Assembly: GCF_015355755.1 (NCBI RefSeq)
Contig: NZ_JACVEE010000010.1
Location: 1-41,808 of the forward strand
DNA length: 41,808 nucleotides
Origin: Nocardia sp. XZ_19_385
GTDB lineage: Bacteria; Actinomycetota; Actinomycetes; Mycobacteriales; Mycobacteriaceae
Reading direction: 5' to 3'
Shown here: positions 41,742 through 41,808 of the stretch, one piece after another
How the letters are laid out: the number at the start of each line of letters is the position of its first letter
Numbering within the stretch: the first letter of the stretch is position 1
The notes under the pieces: generated by a model
Database searches by the model: none
What the model saw: the letters and a program-made list of their open reading frames with translations, nothing else
Told to the model about the DNA's origin: nothing
Translations under genes and position numbers: made by a program

Positions 41742-41808
41742 CTAGGCGGCGGGGGTGGTCGTCCCGATATCGGTTGTCTCTGGCCCGATCGGCGCGCTGG
41801 GGCGGGGG
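41742..41808 (-). CDS. Possible 3' end of a truncated gene
   Basis: Read on the minus strand from the window edge, an open frame gives PRPSAPIGPETTDIGTTTPA and ends at a TAG (41744-41742). A Pro/Thr/Ala-rich tail is plausible for a protein C-terminus, but only about 22 codons are visible. Confidence 0.25.
   Translation of the reverse strand, partial: PRPSAPIGPETTDIGTTTPAA

Overview
The window reads as chromosomal DNA from a high-GC mycolic-acid actinobacterium, most likely Nocardia or a close relative such as Rhodococcus. Supporting signs are an Lsr2 protein, two PucR-type regulators, a DUF3556-like membrane protein, many GTG/TTG starts and strongly GC-biased codon use. No rRNA, tRNA or CRISPR array was seen. 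The genus is inferred from gene content only.

Layout. (1) 1-5.4 kb is decayed accessory DNA: small hypothetical genes, a STAS-domain protein, a damaged duplicate of a small gene, a membrane-protein pseudogene, a TetR gene with three 21-bp-spaced operators, and back-to-back fragments of a cytochrome P450 and an HxlR regulator. (2) 5.5-14.4 kb holds an Lsr2 gene and a leftward operon (acyl-CoA synthetase, DUF3556-like membrane protein, CrtI-like FAD oxidoreductase) facing a PucR regulator, then a small secreted peptide and a second PucR regulator. (3) 14.5-25.7 kb holds a TetR and a ROK regulator facing a tightly overlapped rightward operon: lipoprotein binding protein, fused two-domain permease, two ATPases, C-glycoside deglycosidase beta and alpha subunits, a GMC-type sugar 3-oxidase, and an MDR reductase. 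A perfect bidirectional terminator closes it. (4) 25.8-40.3 kb is a two-armed aromatic degradation locus around an IclR gene. Each arm carries a flavoprotein hydroxylase, a type I extradiol (VOC) dioxygenase and a fumarylacetoacetate-hydrolase-family enzyme. The left arm adds an AAHS-type MFS transporter; the right arm adds a TAXI-like protein, a bicupin, a zinc alcohol dehydrogenase, an MBL-fold hydrolase and a class II aldolase. (5) 40.3-41.8 kb holds a GAF-domain gene fused in frame to an IS5-type transposase fragment, a small winged-helix gene, and a possible partial gene.

How the parts may work together (inference). Regions 3 and 4 look like a route for a plant-type C-glycosylated aromatic such as a C-glycosyl flavonoid. 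The ABC system would import the glycoside, the GMC enzyme would oxidise the sugar at C3, and the alpha/beta complex would cut the C-C glycosidic bond. The MDR enzyme may reduce the anhydro-enone sugar that is released, and the two arms would hydroxylate and cleave the aglycone rings. The ROK regulator fits sugar sensing and the IclR regulator fits aromatic sensing. The IclR gene is bracketed by matching operator pairs with GTCCTG-N5-CAGGAC symmetry and 21-bp spacing. The substrate itself cannot be read from the sequence.
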